Shown here piece by piece: positions 5,628 to 5,735 of a DNA stretch of 5,735 bases (the stretch's first letter is position 1; each line of letters opens with the position of its first letter). The stretch lies in contig CAIXZI010000028.1 of NCBI GenBank assembly GCA_903923915.1, positions 1 to 5,735 on the forward strand, written 5' to 3'. Both the position numbers and the translations under genes were made by a program. The notes under the pieces are model-generated. The model saw nothing but the letters and a program-made list of their open reading frames with translations. It made no database searches and was not told the DNA's origin. This DNA is from an uncultured Bacteroidota bacterium (GTDB lineage Bacteria; Bacteroidota; Bacteroidia; B-17B0; Aurantibacillaceae).

Positions 5628-5735
5628 TAAAATAAGTTTTAGTTACGGTACTAAGCAAATTTTAAAAGATATTTCTATTTCTTTTGAAGAGGCTGAAGTG
5701 CATGGTGTTATTGGTTTAAATGGCGCAGGTAAAAC
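5614..5735 (+). CDS. ABC transporter ATP-binding protein, N-terminal fragment
   Basis: The first 40 codons are present before the window ends. They begin MITLDKISFSYGTKQILKDI and reach the Walker A motif GLNGAGK (34-40), with the next codon starting AC as expected for T. The aromatic Y11 in SFSYG is the adenine-stacking A-loop residue. This is the nucleotide-binding subunit that powers an ABC transporter, probably together with the membrane protein encoded just upstream. The ATG at 5614 lies 14 nt before the stop of that gene, so the two are translationally coupled. Q-loop, signature and Walker B motifs lie outside the window, so the transporter subclass cannot be told. Confidence 0.93.
   Translation, partial: MITLDKISFSYGTKQILKDISISFEEAEVHGVIGLNGAGK

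Overview
The window looks like chromosomal DNA from a member of the Bacteroidota. The sequence is AT-rich. Three genes are preceded by the Bacteroidota -7 promoter box TAnnTTTG, and start codons lack Shine-Dalgarno sequences. The gene content also fits this phylum: a TonB-like N-terminus with an NRNKNYG motif, a short DUF721 protein and a secreted LTxxQ-type helical protein. Genus cannot be called from the sequence alone.

Layout. Positions 1-71 (minus) hold the first 23 codons of a probable TonB-family energy transducer. Its upstream region carries a -7 box without a -33 box, and three short repeats spaced exactly 21 bp apart. Positions 256-720 (minus) encode a small secreted helical protein, followed by a clear intrinsic terminator. 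A divergent promoter region (721-885) serves this gene and rpsT (ribosomal protein S20, 886-1140, plus), which has its own terminator. From 1208 to 3900 (plus) runs a tightly packed cluster: a DUF721/DciA-like protein, a PAP2-family membrane phosphatase and an ArnT/PMT-like GT39 glycosyltransferase. The last two overlap as TAATG. From 3963 (plus) runs a second cluster: a secreted DUF4197 protein, a polytopic membrane protein that abuts it, and the start of an ABC-transporter ATPase that overlaps the membrane protein by 14 nt and is cut off by the window end just after Walker A.

How the genes may work together. The PAP2 phosphatase and the GT39 enzyme both belong to families that act on polyprenyl- or lipid-linked phosphates at the periplasmic face of the inner membrane, so they plausibly form one envelope-glycan or lipid A modification step. 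The 4704-5735 pair reads as an ABC exporter permease plus ATPase of unknown substrate, possibly co-transcribed with the DUF4197 gene.

Most of the window is ordinary chromosomal content. I see no phage, insertion sequence, CRISPR array or defence system. The best unexplained signals are the phased repeats upstream of the tonB-like gene and the coupling of DUF4197 to an uncharacterised ABC exporter.
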